In this document: positions 36,083-45,847 of the stretch, in pieces
Layout of the letters: each line of letters starts with the position of its first letter
Position numbering within the stretch: the stretch's first letter is position 1
Assembly (NCBI RefSeq): GCF_004341625.1
Contig: NZ_SLZG01000003.1
Span: 1-64,000, forward strand
Source of the DNA: Rhizobium sp. BK376
GTDB taxonomy: Bacteria; Pseudomonadota; Alphaproteobacteria; Rhizobiales; Rhizobiaceae
Reading direction: 5' to 3'
Length of the DNA stretch: 64,000 nucleotides
The notes under the pieces: model-generated
What the model was told of the DNA's origin: nothing
The model's input: only the letters and a program-made list of their open reading frames with translations
Database searches by the model: none
Position numbers and translations under genes: made by a program

Positions 36083-39000
36083 ATGGGTTTCATGCAAGAA
36101 GCATTTGCGTTTTTGGCACATGACGGCGAACTGGCCCGCCTGATCGCCGATTTTGATTGGTCTTCCACTTCGATTGGTTCCCACCAGCGCTGGCCGCAAA
36201 GCCTCAAGACGACGATAGCGCTCGTCCTGCAGTCGCCCGTTCCGATCGTCACGCTCTGGGGCGAAGAAGGCATCATGATCTACAATGATGCCTATTCCGT
36301 CTTCGCTGGCGAAAGGCATCCGCGGCTGCTGGGGTCGAAGGTACGGGAAGGCTGGCCCGAGGTCGCCGATTTCAATGATAACGTGATGAAGGTGGGCTTG
36401 AGCGGCGGCACCCTCGACTACGCCGATCGGGAACTCGTTCTGAACCGCACGGGCAAGCCCGAAGCAGGCTGGATGGATCTCTACTATTCGCCCGTCATAG
36501 ACGAGGCGGGCAAGCCGGCGGGTGTCATCGCCGTGGTCGTCGAGACGACGGCCAAGGTCAAGGCGGAGCGGCGCCTGCGGGGCGAACGCGAGCGATTGAC
36601 GCGCATGTTCGAGCAGGCCCCGGGTTTCATGGCCATGACGGTGGGTCCCAACCACGTGTTTGAAATGGCAAATGAAGCCTACCTGCGGCTCATCGGAAAT
36701 CGCGACATCTTGGATCATCCGCTGCTGGAAGCCCTGCCGGAACTGAACGAGCAGGGCTTTCGCCAATTGCTTGACCGCGTCTATTCCACTGGCGAGCCGT
36801 TTGTCGGTGAATCCTCCCGCGTGTTGCTGGAAAGGGAGCCCGGTCGCGTCGCTGAAATATTCGTCGATTTCATCTTCCAGCCGGTCCTGGGAGAGGATCG
36901 AAAGCCGGTCGGCATCTTCATCCAGGGAAATGACGTAACCGAGCAGAAGCGGGCGGAGAACGCCCTTCGGCGGGAAACGCGGATCCTCGGCGTCTTGAAC
37001 AGGCTGGGTGCCGATCTCGCCGCGGAGCTGGACCTTGAGAAGGTCGTCCAAATGATCACCGACGCCGGCGTGGAGATGACAGGCGCCGAGTTTGGTGCAT
37101 TTTTCTACAATGTAATGGACGAAAACGGCGAGCGTTACATGCTCTATGCGTTGTCCGGCGTCCCACGCGAAAAATTTGCTGATTTCCCAATGCCGCGGGC
37201 AACGGCAGTCTTCCAGCCGACCTTCAAGGGCGAGGGCGTCATTCGGTCCGACGATATTCTGCAGGATGCCCGCTACGGAAAAAACGAACCCCGTAAGGGA
37301 ATGCCGAATGGGCATCTCCCCGTCAGAAGCTATCTGGCTGCCCCGGTAATCTCCAGTTCGGGCGAAGTCATAGGCGGCCTCTTCTTCGGGCATCGGTTGC
37401 CTGCCATGTTCAAGGCAGAGCATGAGGAACTGATCGTCGGCGCGGCCGGTCAGGGCGCCATCGCCATGGACAATGCGCGACTGTTTCGGGCGGCCGAACG
37501 GGAACTCGCGGAGCGCCGGCGGGCCGAGGAAAAGCTGCAAGCCCTGAATGTCACGCTCGAACAGCGCGTATCGGACGAGTTCAACGAGCGCGTCAAGGCG
37601 GAGGAAGCCCTCCGCCAGGCACAGAAAATGGAAGCGCTCGGCCAACTCACCGGCGGCGTGGCGCATGATTTCAACAATCTGCTCCAGGTGGTCTCCGGCA
37701 ACCTTCAACTCCTGTCGCAGGACGTATCCGACAATGCCAGGGCTCAAAGACGCGTCGAAAACGCATTGGCGGGCGTGAGCCGCGGATCGAAATTGGCAAG
37801 CCAGCTCTTAGCCTTCGGACGGCGACAGCCGCTCGACCCAAGGGTCGTCAATATCGGTCGGTTGGTATCCGGCTTTGAGGATATGCTGAGAAGAACCCTC
37901 GGCGAGTCGATCGAGATCGAGACGGTTCGCTCCGGCGGCCTCTGGAATGCGCTAGTCGATCCGACCCAGGTGGAAAATGCGCTGCTCAATCTGGCGATCA
38001 ACGCGCGAGATGCAATGGACGCCGGCGGCAAGCTCACCATCGAGGTCGGCAACGCTTATCTCGACGACAACTACGCCCGGCAGCACGACGAAGTCCTGGC
38101 TGGCCAATATGTCATGCTCGCCATCACCGATACAGGGTCTGGGATGCCGCCCGATGTGGTGGATAAGGTCTTCGACCCCTTTTTCTCGACGAAGCCTGTC
38201 GGCAAGGGCACGGGCCTTGGTCTGTCCATGGTCTATGGTTTCGTCAAGCAGTCCGGCGGCCACGTCAAGATCTATAGCGAGGTGGGGCAGGGAACTACGG
38301 TCAAGCTCTATTTCCCGCGCGTTCATCAGCGGGAGGATACTGCCAGCGAGACCGATTTCGGTCCCGTCACTGGCGGCACGGAGACCATTTTGGTTGCCGA
38401 GGATGACGAGCAGGTCCGGGCAACGGTCATCGAACTTCTTCATGAGCTCGGCTACGGCGTTTTGAGAGCGAAGGATGCCGCCAGCGCGCTCAGCGTCATC
38501 GAGAGCGGCGTATCGGTCGATCTTCTCTTTACCGATATCGTCATGCCCGGTACGCTGAAAACCACGGAACTCGCGCGTCAGGCCCGCCGGAGGCTGCCGA
38601 ACCTCGCCATTCTGTTCACCTCGGGTTACACCGAAAACGCGATCGTTCATGGCGGGCGCCTGGACCCCGGTGTCGAACTCTTGTCAAAGCCCTATAGTCG
38701 GGAGGCTCTGGCCCGCAAGATCAGGGCCGTGCTGAACAATCGCAAGCAGCGCGAGTTCGTCGAGGAGACGTTGGGGGCTGTCAACTCTCCGCTCAAACCG
38801 GCGAAAAGACCCTCTCACTCCGTGCTTGTCGTCGAAGACGACGCGTTGATACGCATGTCGACCCTCGAGATGGTGTCGCAACTCGGGCACAGTGTCGAGG
38901 AGGCCGCCAATGTCAGCGACGCAATCCGTCATCTGGAGAGCGGTGATATCGATGTCGTCATAACCGATCTCGGATTTCAAGGACTGACGGGCATGGATCT

Positions 39001-39196
39001 TGCGCGCGAAATAGCAAAGCGCTGGCCCGATATCGGCGTGATCTTTGCCACGGGCCAGGACGAGCCGCCGTCCATCGACCAGGATATTGCCTCGGCGTTC
39101 ATTCGCAAACCCTACGGGCCCGACGACATTTCCGCGGCAATCGGCGCGGTCACGAATGATGTTCCGTTAAAGAGACGTGATGGGCAGGGTGAATGA
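36083..39196 (+). CDS. Hybrid sensor histidine kinase, PAS-PAS-GAF-HisKA-HATPase-REC-REC
   Basis: A 1037-aa cytoplasmic kinase. In order it has two PAS-like domains (about 30-165 and 190-310), a GAF domain (about 325-475), a coiled coil, a HisKA domain with His528 in [11 protein letters not shown], an HATPase with NLAINARDA and GTGLGLSM, and two receivers with aspartates at 818 and 962. No membrane helix is seen. Start choice is uncertain: ATG 36083, ATG 36092 and TTG 36029 are all in frame and none has a clear ribosome site. Signal and target are unknown. Confidence 0.9.
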   Translation: MGFMQEAFAFLAHDGELARLIADFDWSSTSIGSHQRWPQSLKTTIALVLQSPVPIVTLWGEEGIMIYNDAYSVFAGERHPRLLGSKVREGWPEVADFNDNVMKVGLSGGTLDYADRELVLNRTGKPEAGWMDLYYSPVIDEAGKPAGVIAVVVETTAKVKAERRLRGERERLTRMFEQAPGFMAMTVGPNHVFEMANEAYLRLIGNRDILDHPLLEALPELNEQGFRQLLDRVYSTGEPFVGESSRVLLEREPGRVAEIFVDFIFQPVLGEDRKPVGIFIQGNDVTEQKRAENALRRETRILGVLNRLGADLAAELDLEKVVQMITDAGVEMTGAEFGAFFYNVMDENGERYMLYALSGVPREKFADFPMPRATAVFQPTFKGEGVIRSDDILQDARYGKNEPRKGMPNGHLPVRSYLAAPVISSSGEVIGGLFFGHRLPAMFKAEHEELIVGAAGQGAIAMDNARLFRAAERELAERRRAEEKLQALNVTLEQRVSDEFNERVKAEEALRQAQKMEALGQLTGGVAHDFNNLLQVVSGNLQLLSQDVSDNARAQRRVENALAGVSRGSKLASQLLAFGRRQPLDPRVVNIGRLVSGFEDMLRRTLGESIEIETVRSGGLWNALVDPTQVENALLNLAINARDAMDAGGKLTIEVGNAYLDDNYARQHDEVLAGQYVMLAITDTGSGMPPDVVDKVFDPFFSTKPVGKGTGLGLSMVYGFVKQSGGHVKIYSEVGQGTTVKLYFPRVHQREDTASETDFGPVTGGTETILVAEDDEQVRATVIELLHELGYGVLRAKDAASALSVIESGVSVDLLFTDIVMPGTLKTTELARQARRRLPNLAILFTSGYTENAIVHGGRLDPGVELLSKPYSREALARKIRAVLNNRKQREFVEETLGAVNSPLKPAKRPSHSVLVVEDDALIRMSTLEMVSQLGHSVEEAANVSDAIRHLESGDIDVVITDLGFQGLTGMDLAREIAKRWPDIGVIFATGQDEPPSIDQDIASAFIRKPYGPDDISAAIGAVTNDVPLKRRDGQGE

Positions 39197-39237
39197 CAGG
39201 TTGCCGGCAGCTTTCCGAAATCGGGAAGCGCTGTGGG

Positions 39238-39567
39238 TCAGCTCACCCGCTCCACATACACACGGATACGCCCGCCGCAGGACAGGCCGACATTCCAGGC
39301 GGTTTCGTCGGCCACGCCGAACTCCAGCATTTTCGCCTTGCCCGAAGCGATGACGTCCATGGCTTCGGCAATGACCGCGCCTTCGACGCAGCCGCCCGAA
39401 ACGGAACCTGCAAAATTGCCGTCCGCATCGACCACCAGATGACTGCCGGCAGGCCGGGGAGCCGATCCCCAGGTGTCGATAACGGTGGCAATCGCGACAT
39501 CGCGGCCGTTACTTTTCCAATCCTCTGCAAGATACAGCGGATCGAGATCGTCGGATGATATTGGCAT
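39238..39567 (-). CDS. Orphan XdhC/CoxI N-terminal-domain protein
   Basis: A 109-aa protein made of the XdhC/CoxI N-terminal domain only. It has the motifs TWGSAPRPAGSHLVV and GSVSGGCVEGAV, and a cysteine in VGLSCGG. Full-length XdhC binds molybdenum cofactor and inserts it in xanthine dehydrogenase; this version lacks the C-terminal Rossmann domain, and no molybdoenzyme gene is nearby. The start at 39567 has a GGAG site 8 bases upstream; the longer frame to 39624 is rejected. Confidence 0.85.
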   Translation of the reverse strand: MPISSDDLDPLYLAEDWKSNGRDVAIATVIDTWGSAPRPAGSHLVVDADGNFAGSVSGGCVEGAVIAEAMDVIASGKAKMLEFGVADETAWNVGLSCGGRIRVYVERVS

Positions 39568-39660
39568 GTCGGTCTCCGGACGCACGGAATGGCTGCAGGC
39601 TTTGTCTGCAGCCGGCGTTGGCATTCATGCCTGGAAGTCATAGCGCATCCGCGGGCGGTT

Positions 39661-40023
39661 TCAATGCGCGACAGGCTCATTCGAATTGATGCATTCGAAT
39701 TCCTGCAGCGCCACTGCCGCCTCCTGGAATGCAAGTCGAACGAGGGGATGCGGCGTTCGAAGAATATGTTCGGCCATCAGCCTCAATTCGCTGGCGAGAT
39801 CGTTCGGCGCCTCGGAAAACCTTCCGTCGTGGAATTCGAACTCTTCTCGCGTCTTCCAGATTTCATCGGCTGCCTGTCTGAGCAGACGCCGCCGTTCAAA
39901 CACCGTCATCTCGTCGACATGCTTTACCGCATCGAAAAGCCGTGATGCGCTGATCTCGCGGAAGCTTCGCTCGCAGGCATCGGCGGGAACGCCAGGGCCT
40001 CCCTTGTTCTCCCAGGAAAGCAA
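39661..40023 (-). CDS. Hypothetical protein, 120 aa
   Basis: A helical, soluble protein with no family that I recognise. A TTG start at 40023 is preferred because GGAGG lies 6 bases upstream. The middle part is rich in aromatic and charged residues (FERRRLLRQAADEIWKTREEF). It sits between the XdhC-like gene and the tRNA-Ser gene, all on the minus strand. Coding status is likely from residue pattern and the ribosome site, yet unproven. Confidence 0.6.
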   Translation of the reverse strand: MLSWENKGGPGVPADACERSFREISASRLFDAVKHVDEMTVFERRRLLRQAADEIWKTREEFEFHDGRFSEAPNDLASELRLMAEHILRTPHPLVRLAFQEAAVALQEFECINSNEPVAH

Positions 40024-40184
40024 ACCATGTCCTCCATCAGCTTTCTCTTGCAAAGATGAAATAGAGACAAGGCCCGCGCAGCCAAGCCACAGCTGGCAAT
40101 GGCGGTTAATTTTGTTTTAAAGCTTGGGTTCGATGCAATGGCTGATGCGTCGCTAAATCTGGCGGGATGTCTTCGAAAAAATCA

Positions 40185-40274
40185 TGGCGGACAGGGAGGG
40201 ATTCGAACCCTCGGTACGCTTTCACGTACACACGCGTTCCAGGCGTGCGCCTTAAACCACTCGGCCACCTGTCC
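40185..40274 (-). tRNA. tRNA-Ser (GGA anticodon)
   Basis: The minus strand folds into a 90-nt class II tRNA with an encoded CCA end. The acceptor stem is GGACAGG paired with CCTGTCC, the anticodon loop is CTGGAAC between CACGC and GCGTG stems (anticodon GGA), a long variable arm follows (GTACGTGAAAGCGTAC), and the T-arm reads GGGTTCGAATCCC. Confidence 0.97.
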
Positions 40275-40380
40275 ATCTGCGCTTCACATCCGGTCTGGAG
40301 GCAAATCGTCGGAACGGCGCGATATATACCGATGAATTTCGCCGGATCAACCCGAGTCTAACAGTTTTTTGACTTCTCTG

Positions 40381-40456
40381 TATAAAACTCTCGATCAGAC
40401 CTCCGTTGCGCGAATGCTGCTGACGCCCTATCTATTTTTTCAGGCGGAGTTTTATA
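40381..40456. repeat. 76-bp segment with perfect 10-bp terminal inverted repeats
   Basis: TATAAAACTC at the left end is matched by GAGTTTTATA at the right end, with 56 bases between. No coding sequence fits inside. It lies between the tRNA and the next gene. It could be a short non-autonomous element, a folded RNA or chance. Confidence 0.4.
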
Positions 40457-40511
40457 GCTGGCGGCTTCCCCCCAAACGCCTGCCGATGGGTTTTGAGTAT
40501 AGGAAGGGTCG

Positions 40512-40829
40512 ATGCGTTTCCTGCTCCGTTTTGCGAGTCTCGTGGCACTGGTCGCAGCCACCATTGCCGGCACGCTCGATTCCATTCAGTCAGTGGCGGC
40601 GTCTGCTGTCGTGATGACGCCGATGCAGGATGCCCTGCAGGATTTGAGCCCTTCGGCGCTTACAACGCTTCAGTCCGCCGTCTCCTATTACATTCATCCG
40701 AGCCTCTATAATCAGGTCATCGAGTGGGTCATGTCGCAGCCGGCTTTCGCAGTTCTTCTCACCATTTCCCTTCTTCTCTGGATGATCGCCTATAAGAAGC
40801 CGCCGGCTTCTGGCCGCTTTGCGGCGTGA
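40512..40829 (+). CDS. Small membrane protein, 105 aa, unknown
   Basis: The protein has an N-terminal hydrophobic segment that looks like a signal anchor or signal peptide (FLLRFASLVALVAATIAGTL), a middle part rich in polar residues, and a C-terminal membrane helix (FAVLLTISLLLWMIAY). An AGGAAGGG site precedes the ATG. It stands alone on the plus strand. I do not recognise the family or the role. Confidence 0.75.
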   Translation: MRFLLRFASLVALVAATIAGTLDSIQSVAASAVVMTPMQDALQDLSPSALTTLQSAVSYYIHPSLYNQVIEWVMSQPAFAVLLTISLLLWMIAYKKPPASGRFAA

Positions 40830-41161
40830 TGTCGGATTGGTTGCAAAAACTGCGTATCTGGCCCTTGTCGCGCTCGGTCCTGCGTCGGAATCCACTGCAT
40901 ATCTGGGCATTTTAAGCTGTTTATCTGGCTATAAAAAACGCAGATCGACGGCTAAAACGTTCAAAAATAAGGCCATTTGGCCGGGTTTTTGGCAGACTCT
41001 ACAAATCTTTACCAACTGAAAAATTTCTCGTGAATTTTTCGTGCAGCCATGCAAGGATGCGCGCCAAGCCGTGCCTCGGGGGAGGCTGGCGGTACCGCAG
41101 ACATGCTCGGATAAGAGCTTGCGGGAGGACCCAACAAATAGCAACAACAGGGCTGCATCAC
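40830..41161. other. Leader and promoter region of the nucleoside transport operon
   Basis: No gene is seen in this 332-bp stretch. The left part is AT-rich (around 40920-40980) and is a likely promoter region. A GC-rich stem-loop, CCG-T-GCCTC with GAGGC-TGG-CGG, lies at 41069-41092 in the presumed 5' leader of the bmp gene. A long leader is possible, but I do not recognise a known riboswitch class. Confidence 0.45.
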
Positions 41162-42157
41162 ATGAAAAAATCCCTTCTGACTCTCTTTGCCTTGGCTGCA
41201 ATGTCGGCAACGGCGCTTGCGGCCGACATCAAGCCGGCGATCGTCTATGGTACTGGCGGCAAGTTCGACAAGTCCTTCAACGAAGCAGCCTATAACGGCG
41301 CAGAGAAGTTCAAGAAGGAAACCGGCGTTGCCTATCGCGACTTCGAGCCGACGGGTGACACCCAGGGCGAACAGGCGCTGCGCAACTTTGCAAGTAAGGG
41401 CTTCAACCCCGTTATCGCTGTGTCCTTCGCATGGACGTCCGCTCTTCAGAAGGTCGCTGCCGAATATCCGAAGACCCAGTTCGTGCTGATCGACGACAGC
41501 CTCGATCTGCCGAACGTCCGCTCGGTCAAGTTCAAGGAAAACGAAGGCTCCTACCTCGCCGGCGTCATGTCCGCGATGGCCTCCAAGACCGGCAAGATCG
41601 GCTTCGTCGGCGGCATGGACATTCCGCTGATCCGCAAGTTCGAATGTGGTTATGAACTCGGCGCCCGCGCCGCCAACCCGAAGATCGAAGTCTTCCAGAA
41701 CATGACCGGCACGACGGGCGCAGCCTGGAACGATCCGGTTCGCGGCGGCGAACTCACCAAGAACCAGATCGACCAGGGTGCCGACGTGGTCTACGCAGCT
41801 GCAGGCGCGACCGGCCTTGGCGTTCTCCAGACGGCAGCCGACAACAAGAAGCTCTCCGTCGGCGTCGACTCGAACCAGAACTACCTGCATCCGGGCTCGG
41901 TTCTGACCTCGGTCGTAAAGCGCGTCGACCTCGCAGTCTACAATGCTTTCATGGATGCCAAGGACGGCAAGTTCACTCCCGGCACCCAGGAACTCGGCCT
42001 GAAGGAACAGGGCGTAGACGCTGCGATCGACGACAACAACAAGTCGCTGATCACGCCCGACATGCAGGCCGCCGTCGACAAGGCGCGCGCCGACATCATT
42101 TCCGGCACTGTGAAGGTTCACGACTACACGACCGACAACGCCTGCCCGAAGAGCTGA
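41162..42157 (+). CDS. BMP-family nucleoside ABC transporter substrate-binding protein
   Basis: A 331-aa periplasmic protein of the Bmp/PnrA (basic membrane protein) family, which binds purine and other nucleosides. The signal peptide is MKKSLLTLFALAAMSATALA with cleavage before ADIKP; no lipobox cysteine, so it is a soluble binding protein. The conserved start VYGTGGKFDKSFNEAAYNGA is diagnostic. The start at 41162 fits; the longer frame from 41030 is rejected. It is followed by a stem-loop and the ATPase gene. Confidence 0.93.
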   Translation: MKKSLLTLFALAAMSATALAADIKPAIVYGTGGKFDKSFNEAAYNGAEKFKKETGVAYRDFEPTGDTQGEQALRNFASKGFNPVIAVSFAWTSALQKVAAEYPKTQFVLIDDSLDLPNVRSVKFKENEGSYLAGVMSAMASKTGKIGFVGGMDIPLIRKFECGYELGARAANPKIEVFQNMTGTTGAAWNDPVRGGELTKNQIDQGADVVYAAAGATGLGVLQTAADNKKLSVGVDSNQNYLHPGSVLTSVVKRVDLAVYNAFMDAKDGKFTPGTQELGLKEQGVDAAIDDNNKSLITPDMQAAVDKARADIISGTVKVHDYTTDNACPKS

Positions 42158-42166
42158 TATGAAACG

Positions 42167-42204
42167 AGGGCGTATGACGGTATTGTATCGTCATACGCCC
42201 TTTT
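42167..42204 (+). terminator. Intercistronic stem-loop, attenuator-like
   Basis: AGGGCGTATGACG pairs perfectly with CGTCATACGCCCT over a 9-base loop and is followed by TTTT. It lies 9 bp after the binding-protein stop. It would stop part of the transcripts and make binding protein more abundant than the membrane parts, a common ABC operon layout. Confidence 0.8.
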
Positions 42205-42239
42205 CATATCCGGAATTCCGCTTTTTGGGAGCCGTGTAA

Positions 42240-43751
42240 GTGAGCCAAGCCCCTGCTATCGAACTCGTGGGCATCGATAAGAAATTCGGTGCGGTCCACG
42301 CCAATAAAGATATTAACCTGACTGTTTCCAAGGGCTCGATCCACGGAATCATCGGCGAAAATGGTGCCGGCAAATCGACGCTGATGTCGATTATCTACGG
42401 TTTCTATCAAGCCGACAGCGGCGAGATCCGCGTCAATGGCAGCCCCATCACGATCCGCGATAGCCAGGCCGCGATCAGCGCCGGCATCGGCATGGTGCAC
42501 CAGCATTTCATGCTCGTCGACAATTTCACAGTGCTTGAAAACGTCATGCTCGGCGCCGAGGGTGGCGCACTCCTTGCCAAGGGCGTGGCCTCGGCAAGGG
42601 CCGAGCTGAAAAGGCTGGAAACGGATTACGGCCTCGAGGTCAATCCGGATGCATTGATCGAGGAGCTTCCCGTCGGTCTGCAGCAGCGTGTCGAAATCCT
42701 CAAGGCCATGTATCGCGGCGCGGAGATCCTGATCCTGGACGAGCCGACCGGCGTGCTGACGCCCGCCGAAGCCGATCACCTGTTTCGCATCCTTGGCGTT
42801 CTGCGCGACCAGGGCAAAACCGTTCTACTGATTACCCATAAGCTGCGTGAGATCATGGCTATCACCGATACGGTGTCCGTCATGCGCCGCGGCGAGATGG
42901 TGGCCACCCGCAAGACATCGGAGACGACAGTCGAAGAGCTCGCCGAGCTGATGGTGGGCCGGCGCGTTCTGCTGCGCGTCGAAAAGGGCGAGGCCAATCC
43001 CGGCGACGTTGTTCTCTCCGTTCGCAATCTGACGGTCAAGGACGGCCGCGGCGTGACCATGGTCGACAATGTTTCCTTCGATGTTCGCGCCGGCGAAATC
43101 GTTGGCATCGCCGGCGTTGCCGGCAATGGTCAGTCGGAGCTGCTGGAAGCGATCGCAGGCATCCGCAAGCCGACCTCGGGCGAAATCTTCCTCGACGGCA
43201 AATCTATCGACAAAGCGGACCCGGCGAGGCTGCGCGAACTTGGCCTTGGCCATATCCCGGAAGACCGGCACCATATGGGCCTCGTCCTGAAGTTCGAGGA
43301 ATACGAGAATTCGATCCTCGGCTATCACCGCGACCAGAAATACGGCCGTGGCGGCCTGCTTGATCTCGAGGCCATCAAAAAGGATGCGATCGAAAAGATC
43401 GAGAAATACGACATCCGTCCGCCGAATGCGCAGCTGAAGACCGCCAATTTCTCCGGTGGCAACCAGCAGAAGATCGTCGTCGCGCGTGAGATCGAGCGCG
43501 ACCCGAAGATGCTGCTGATCGGCCAGCCGACGCGCGGCGTCGATATCGGTGCCATCGAATTCATCCATCGCCGAGTCATCGACATGCGCGATGCCGGCAA
43601 GGCGATCCTGCTTGTATCGGTGGAACTCGATGAAATCCGCGCGCTCTCGGACCGTATCCTCGTAATGTTCGCCGGCCATGTCGTCGGCGAAAAGACGGCT
43701 GATGCCGGTGAACAGACCCTCGGCCTGATGATGGCCGGCATTGCCGCATGA
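42240..43751 (+). CDS. Nucleoside ABC transporter ATPase (two cassettes)
   Basis: A 503-aa protein with two ABC cassettes, of the sugar/nucleoside type (NupA/RbsA-like). The first Walker A is GENGAGKST; the second is degenerate, GVAGNGQSE, as is usual for this class. Signature motifs LPVGLQQR and FSGGNQQK are present. A GTG start at 42240 has GGGAG 8 bases upstream. It is followed after 7 bp by the first permease. Confidence 0.93.
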   Translation: MSQAPAIELVGIDKKFGAVHANKDINLTVSKGSIHGIIGENGAGKSTLMSIIYGFYQADSGEIRVNGSPITIRDSQAAISAGIGMVHQHFMLVDNFTVLENVMLGAEGGALLAKGVASARAELKRLETDYGLEVNPDALIEELPVGLQQRVEILKAMYRGAEILILDEPTGVLTPAEADHLFRILGVLRDQGKTVLLITHKLREIMAITDTVSVMRRGEMVATRKTSETTVEELAELMVGRRVLLRVEKGEANPGDVVLSVRNLTVKDGRGVTMVDNVSFDVRAGEIVGIAGVAGNGQSELLEAIAGIRKPTSGEIFLDGKSIDKADPARLRELGLGHIPEDRHHMGLVLKFEEYENSILGYHRDQKYGRGGLLDLEAIKKDAIEKIEKYDIRPPNAQLKTANFSGGNQQKIVVAREIERDPKMLLIGQPTRGVDIGAIEFIHRRVIDMRDAGKAILLVSVELDEIRALSDRILVMFAGHVVGEKTADAGEQTLGLMMAGIAA

Positions 43752-43758
43752 GGCCCCG

Positions 43759-44862
43759 ATGAGCACTGCTTCCGTACCGCTTCCCAATTGGATCAGCTAT
43801 GGCTTGATCCCTGTCATCAATATCATCGTCGCCTTCCTGATTTCCGGTCTTGTGGTCTGGCTGATCGGCGAGAATCCGCTGGACGCGCTGGTGCTTCTGC
43901 TGCAGGGCGCGCTCGGCAACGGCGAAGGCATCGGCTTTACGCTTTTCTATGCGACGAGCTTCATCTTCACCGGCCTTTCGGTCGCCGTTGCTATCCATGC
44001 CGGCCTGTTCAATATCGGCTCGGAAGGGCAGGCCTATGTCGGCGGCCTCGGCTGCGCGCTGGCGGCGCTGACGCTCGACAAATATGTGCCCTGGTATGTG
44101 ACGATGCCCTTCGCGGTCATCGGCTCCGCGGTATTCGGCGCACTCTGGGCTCTGATTCCGGCATGGCTGCAGGCCAAGCGCGGCAGCCATATCGTCATTA
44201 CGACAATCATGTTCAATTTCATCGCCTCGGCGATGATGAACTTCATTCTGGTGCATGTGCTGATCGTGCCCGGCAAGATGGCGCCGGAAACCCGCACCTT
44301 CCTCGAAGGCGGGCAGTTGCCGAAACTGGACTGGCTGATCGCCATGTTCGGCTCGACGATAGGTGCCGCCCCGCTCAACGTTTCCTTCCTGATCGCGCTC
44401 GTCATGTGCGTTCTGGTCTGGTTCCTCGTCTGGAGGACCAAGCTCGGTTACGAGATGCGTACCCTCGGCCTTAGCCAGACCGCTGCCGTTTATGCCGGCA
44501 TTCCCTATGCGCGCACGGTCATTATTGCCATGCTGATATCAGGCGGCCTCGCGGGCATGATGGCGCTCAACCCCGTCATGGGCGCTTCTGCACGCCTGCA
44601 GGTTGAATTCGTGCTCGGTGCGGGCTTTGTTGGCATTGCGGTGTCACTGATGGGCAGAAACCATCCGTTCGGCATCATCCTGGCGGCTATCCTGTTCGGG
44701 ATCCTGTATCAGGGCGGCGATGCACTCTCTTTTGACATGCCCGACATCACCCGTGACATGATCGTGGTGATCCAGGGGCTTGTCATCCTCTTTGCCGGTG
44801 CGCTGGAATATATGTTCCGACCAGCCATGGTGCGTGCCTATCAGAAATTCGCGAGAGCCTGA
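43759..44862 (+). CDS. Nucleoside ABC transporter permease 1
   Basis: A 367-aa membrane protein with about nine helices, of the BPD_transp_2 (branched-chain/sugar/nucleoside) family. Conserved segments are GLFNIGSEGQAYVGGL and AVYAGIPYARTVI. The start at 43759 has GAGG 5 bases upstream. It pairs with the next permease as an NupBC-like heterodimer. Confidence 0.93.
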   Translation: MSTASVPLPNWISYGLIPVINIIVAFLISGLVVWLIGENPLDALVLLLQGALGNGEGIGFTLFYATSFIFTGLSVAVAIHAGLFNIGSEGQAYVGGLGCALAALTLDKYVPWYVTMPFAVIGSAVFGALWALIPAWLQAKRGSHIVITTIMFNFIASAMMNFILVHVLIVPGKMAPETRTFLEGGQLPKLDWLIAMFGSTIGAAPLNVSFLIALVMCVLVWFLVWRTKLGYEMRTLGLSQTAAVYAGIPYARTVIIAMLISGGLAGMMALNPVMGASARLQVEFVLGAGFVGIAVSLMGRNHPFGIILAAILFGILYQGGDALSFDMPDITRDMIVVIQGLVILFAGALEYMFRPAMVRAYQKFARA

Positions 44863-44872
44863 GGATCGGACA

Positions 44873-45844
44873 ATGGAATATTACGACACCCTCATCAGTA
44901 TCCTGGGCTCGACGATCCGCCTCTCGATCCCGCTGATCTTCACCGCTCTTGCCGGTCTGTTCTCCGAGCGGGCGGGCATTTTCGACATCGGTCTCGAAGG
45001 CAAGATGCTGGCATCCGCCTTCGCTGCGGCCTGTGTTGCCTCGGTGACAGGCTCGCCCTGGCTCGGCCTGCTCGCCGGTATTCTCATTTCGGTGTTGTTC
45101 GGCCTGCTGCACGGCTTTGCCTCCATCACCAATCGCGGTAACCAGATCGTATCGGGCGTTGCGATCAACTTCCTGACGGCTGGTCTAACGATCGTGCTTG
45201 GAAACTCCTGGTTCGGGCAGGGCGGCCGCACGCCGACGCTTCCCGCAACCGCGCGCTTCGGCTCGATCGTGCTGCCGGGTGCCGATGCATTGCGGGGCGT
45301 GCCGATCATCGGGCCGCTCTATGCCAACGTTATATCCGGCAACAATATCCTGACCTATCTCGCCTTCATCGCCGTGCCGATCAGCTGGTGGATCCTCTAT
45401 CGCACGCGCTTTGGCCTGCGCCTGCGCGCCGTCGGCGAAAATCCGGGTGCGGTCGATACCGCCGGCATCTCGGTCGAATGGCTGCGTTACCGCTCACTGA
45501 TCTGCGCCGGTATCCTCTGCGGTTTCTCCGGCACCTATCTGGCGATTGCCCAGTCGGCCGCCTTCATCAACAACATGTCGGCCGGCAAGGGCTATATCGC
45601 GCTTGCCGCGCTGATCTTTGCCAAGTGGAAGCCGGTGCCTGTCATGTTCACCTGCCTGCTGTTCGGTTTCCTCGATGCCTTCGCAAACTTCATGCAGGGC
45701 AAGGATGTTCCGCTCATCGGTGAGGTCCCGGTGCAGATTTTCCAGGCATTGCCCTATATCCTTACCTGCATCCTGCTGGCCGGTTTCATTGGTGTCGCCA
45801 ATCCGCCGAAGGCCGGTGGCGTCCCCTATGTGAAGGAGCGCTGA
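44873..45844 (+). CDS. Nucleoside ABC transporter permease 2
   Basis: A 323-aa membrane protein of BPD_transp_2, with GIFDIGLEGKMLASAFAA as the conserved equivalent of the GxEG motif in permease 1, and RAVGENPGAVDTAGISVEW in the coupling loop. The start at 44873 lies 10 bp after permease 1 and has a GAGGA site; the upstream frame from 44780 is rejected. It is followed 3 bp later by cdd, linking transport to metabolism. Confidence 0.93.
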   Translation: MEYYDTLISILGSTIRLSIPLIFTALAGLFSERAGIFDIGLEGKMLASAFAAACVASVTGSPWLGLLAGILISVLFGLLHGFASITNRGNQIVSGVAINFLTAGLTIVLGNSWFGQGGRTPTLPATARFGSIVLPGADALRGVPIIGPLYANVISGNNILTYLAFIAVPISWWILYRTRFGLRLRAVGENPGAVDTAGISVEWLRYRSLICAGILCGFSGTYLAIAQSAAFINNMSAGKGYIALAALIFAKWKPVPVMFTCLLFGFLDAFANFMQGKDVPLIGEVPVQIFQALPYILTCILLAGFIGVANPPKAGGVPYVKER

Positions 45845-45847
45845 TCC

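Noticed and set aside
36044..37747. 567-aa minus-strand frame opposite the hybrid kinase
   Set aside because: A long antisense open frame caused by GC-rich codon use; it is His/Asp-rich with no domain and the plus strand encodes a clear kinase.
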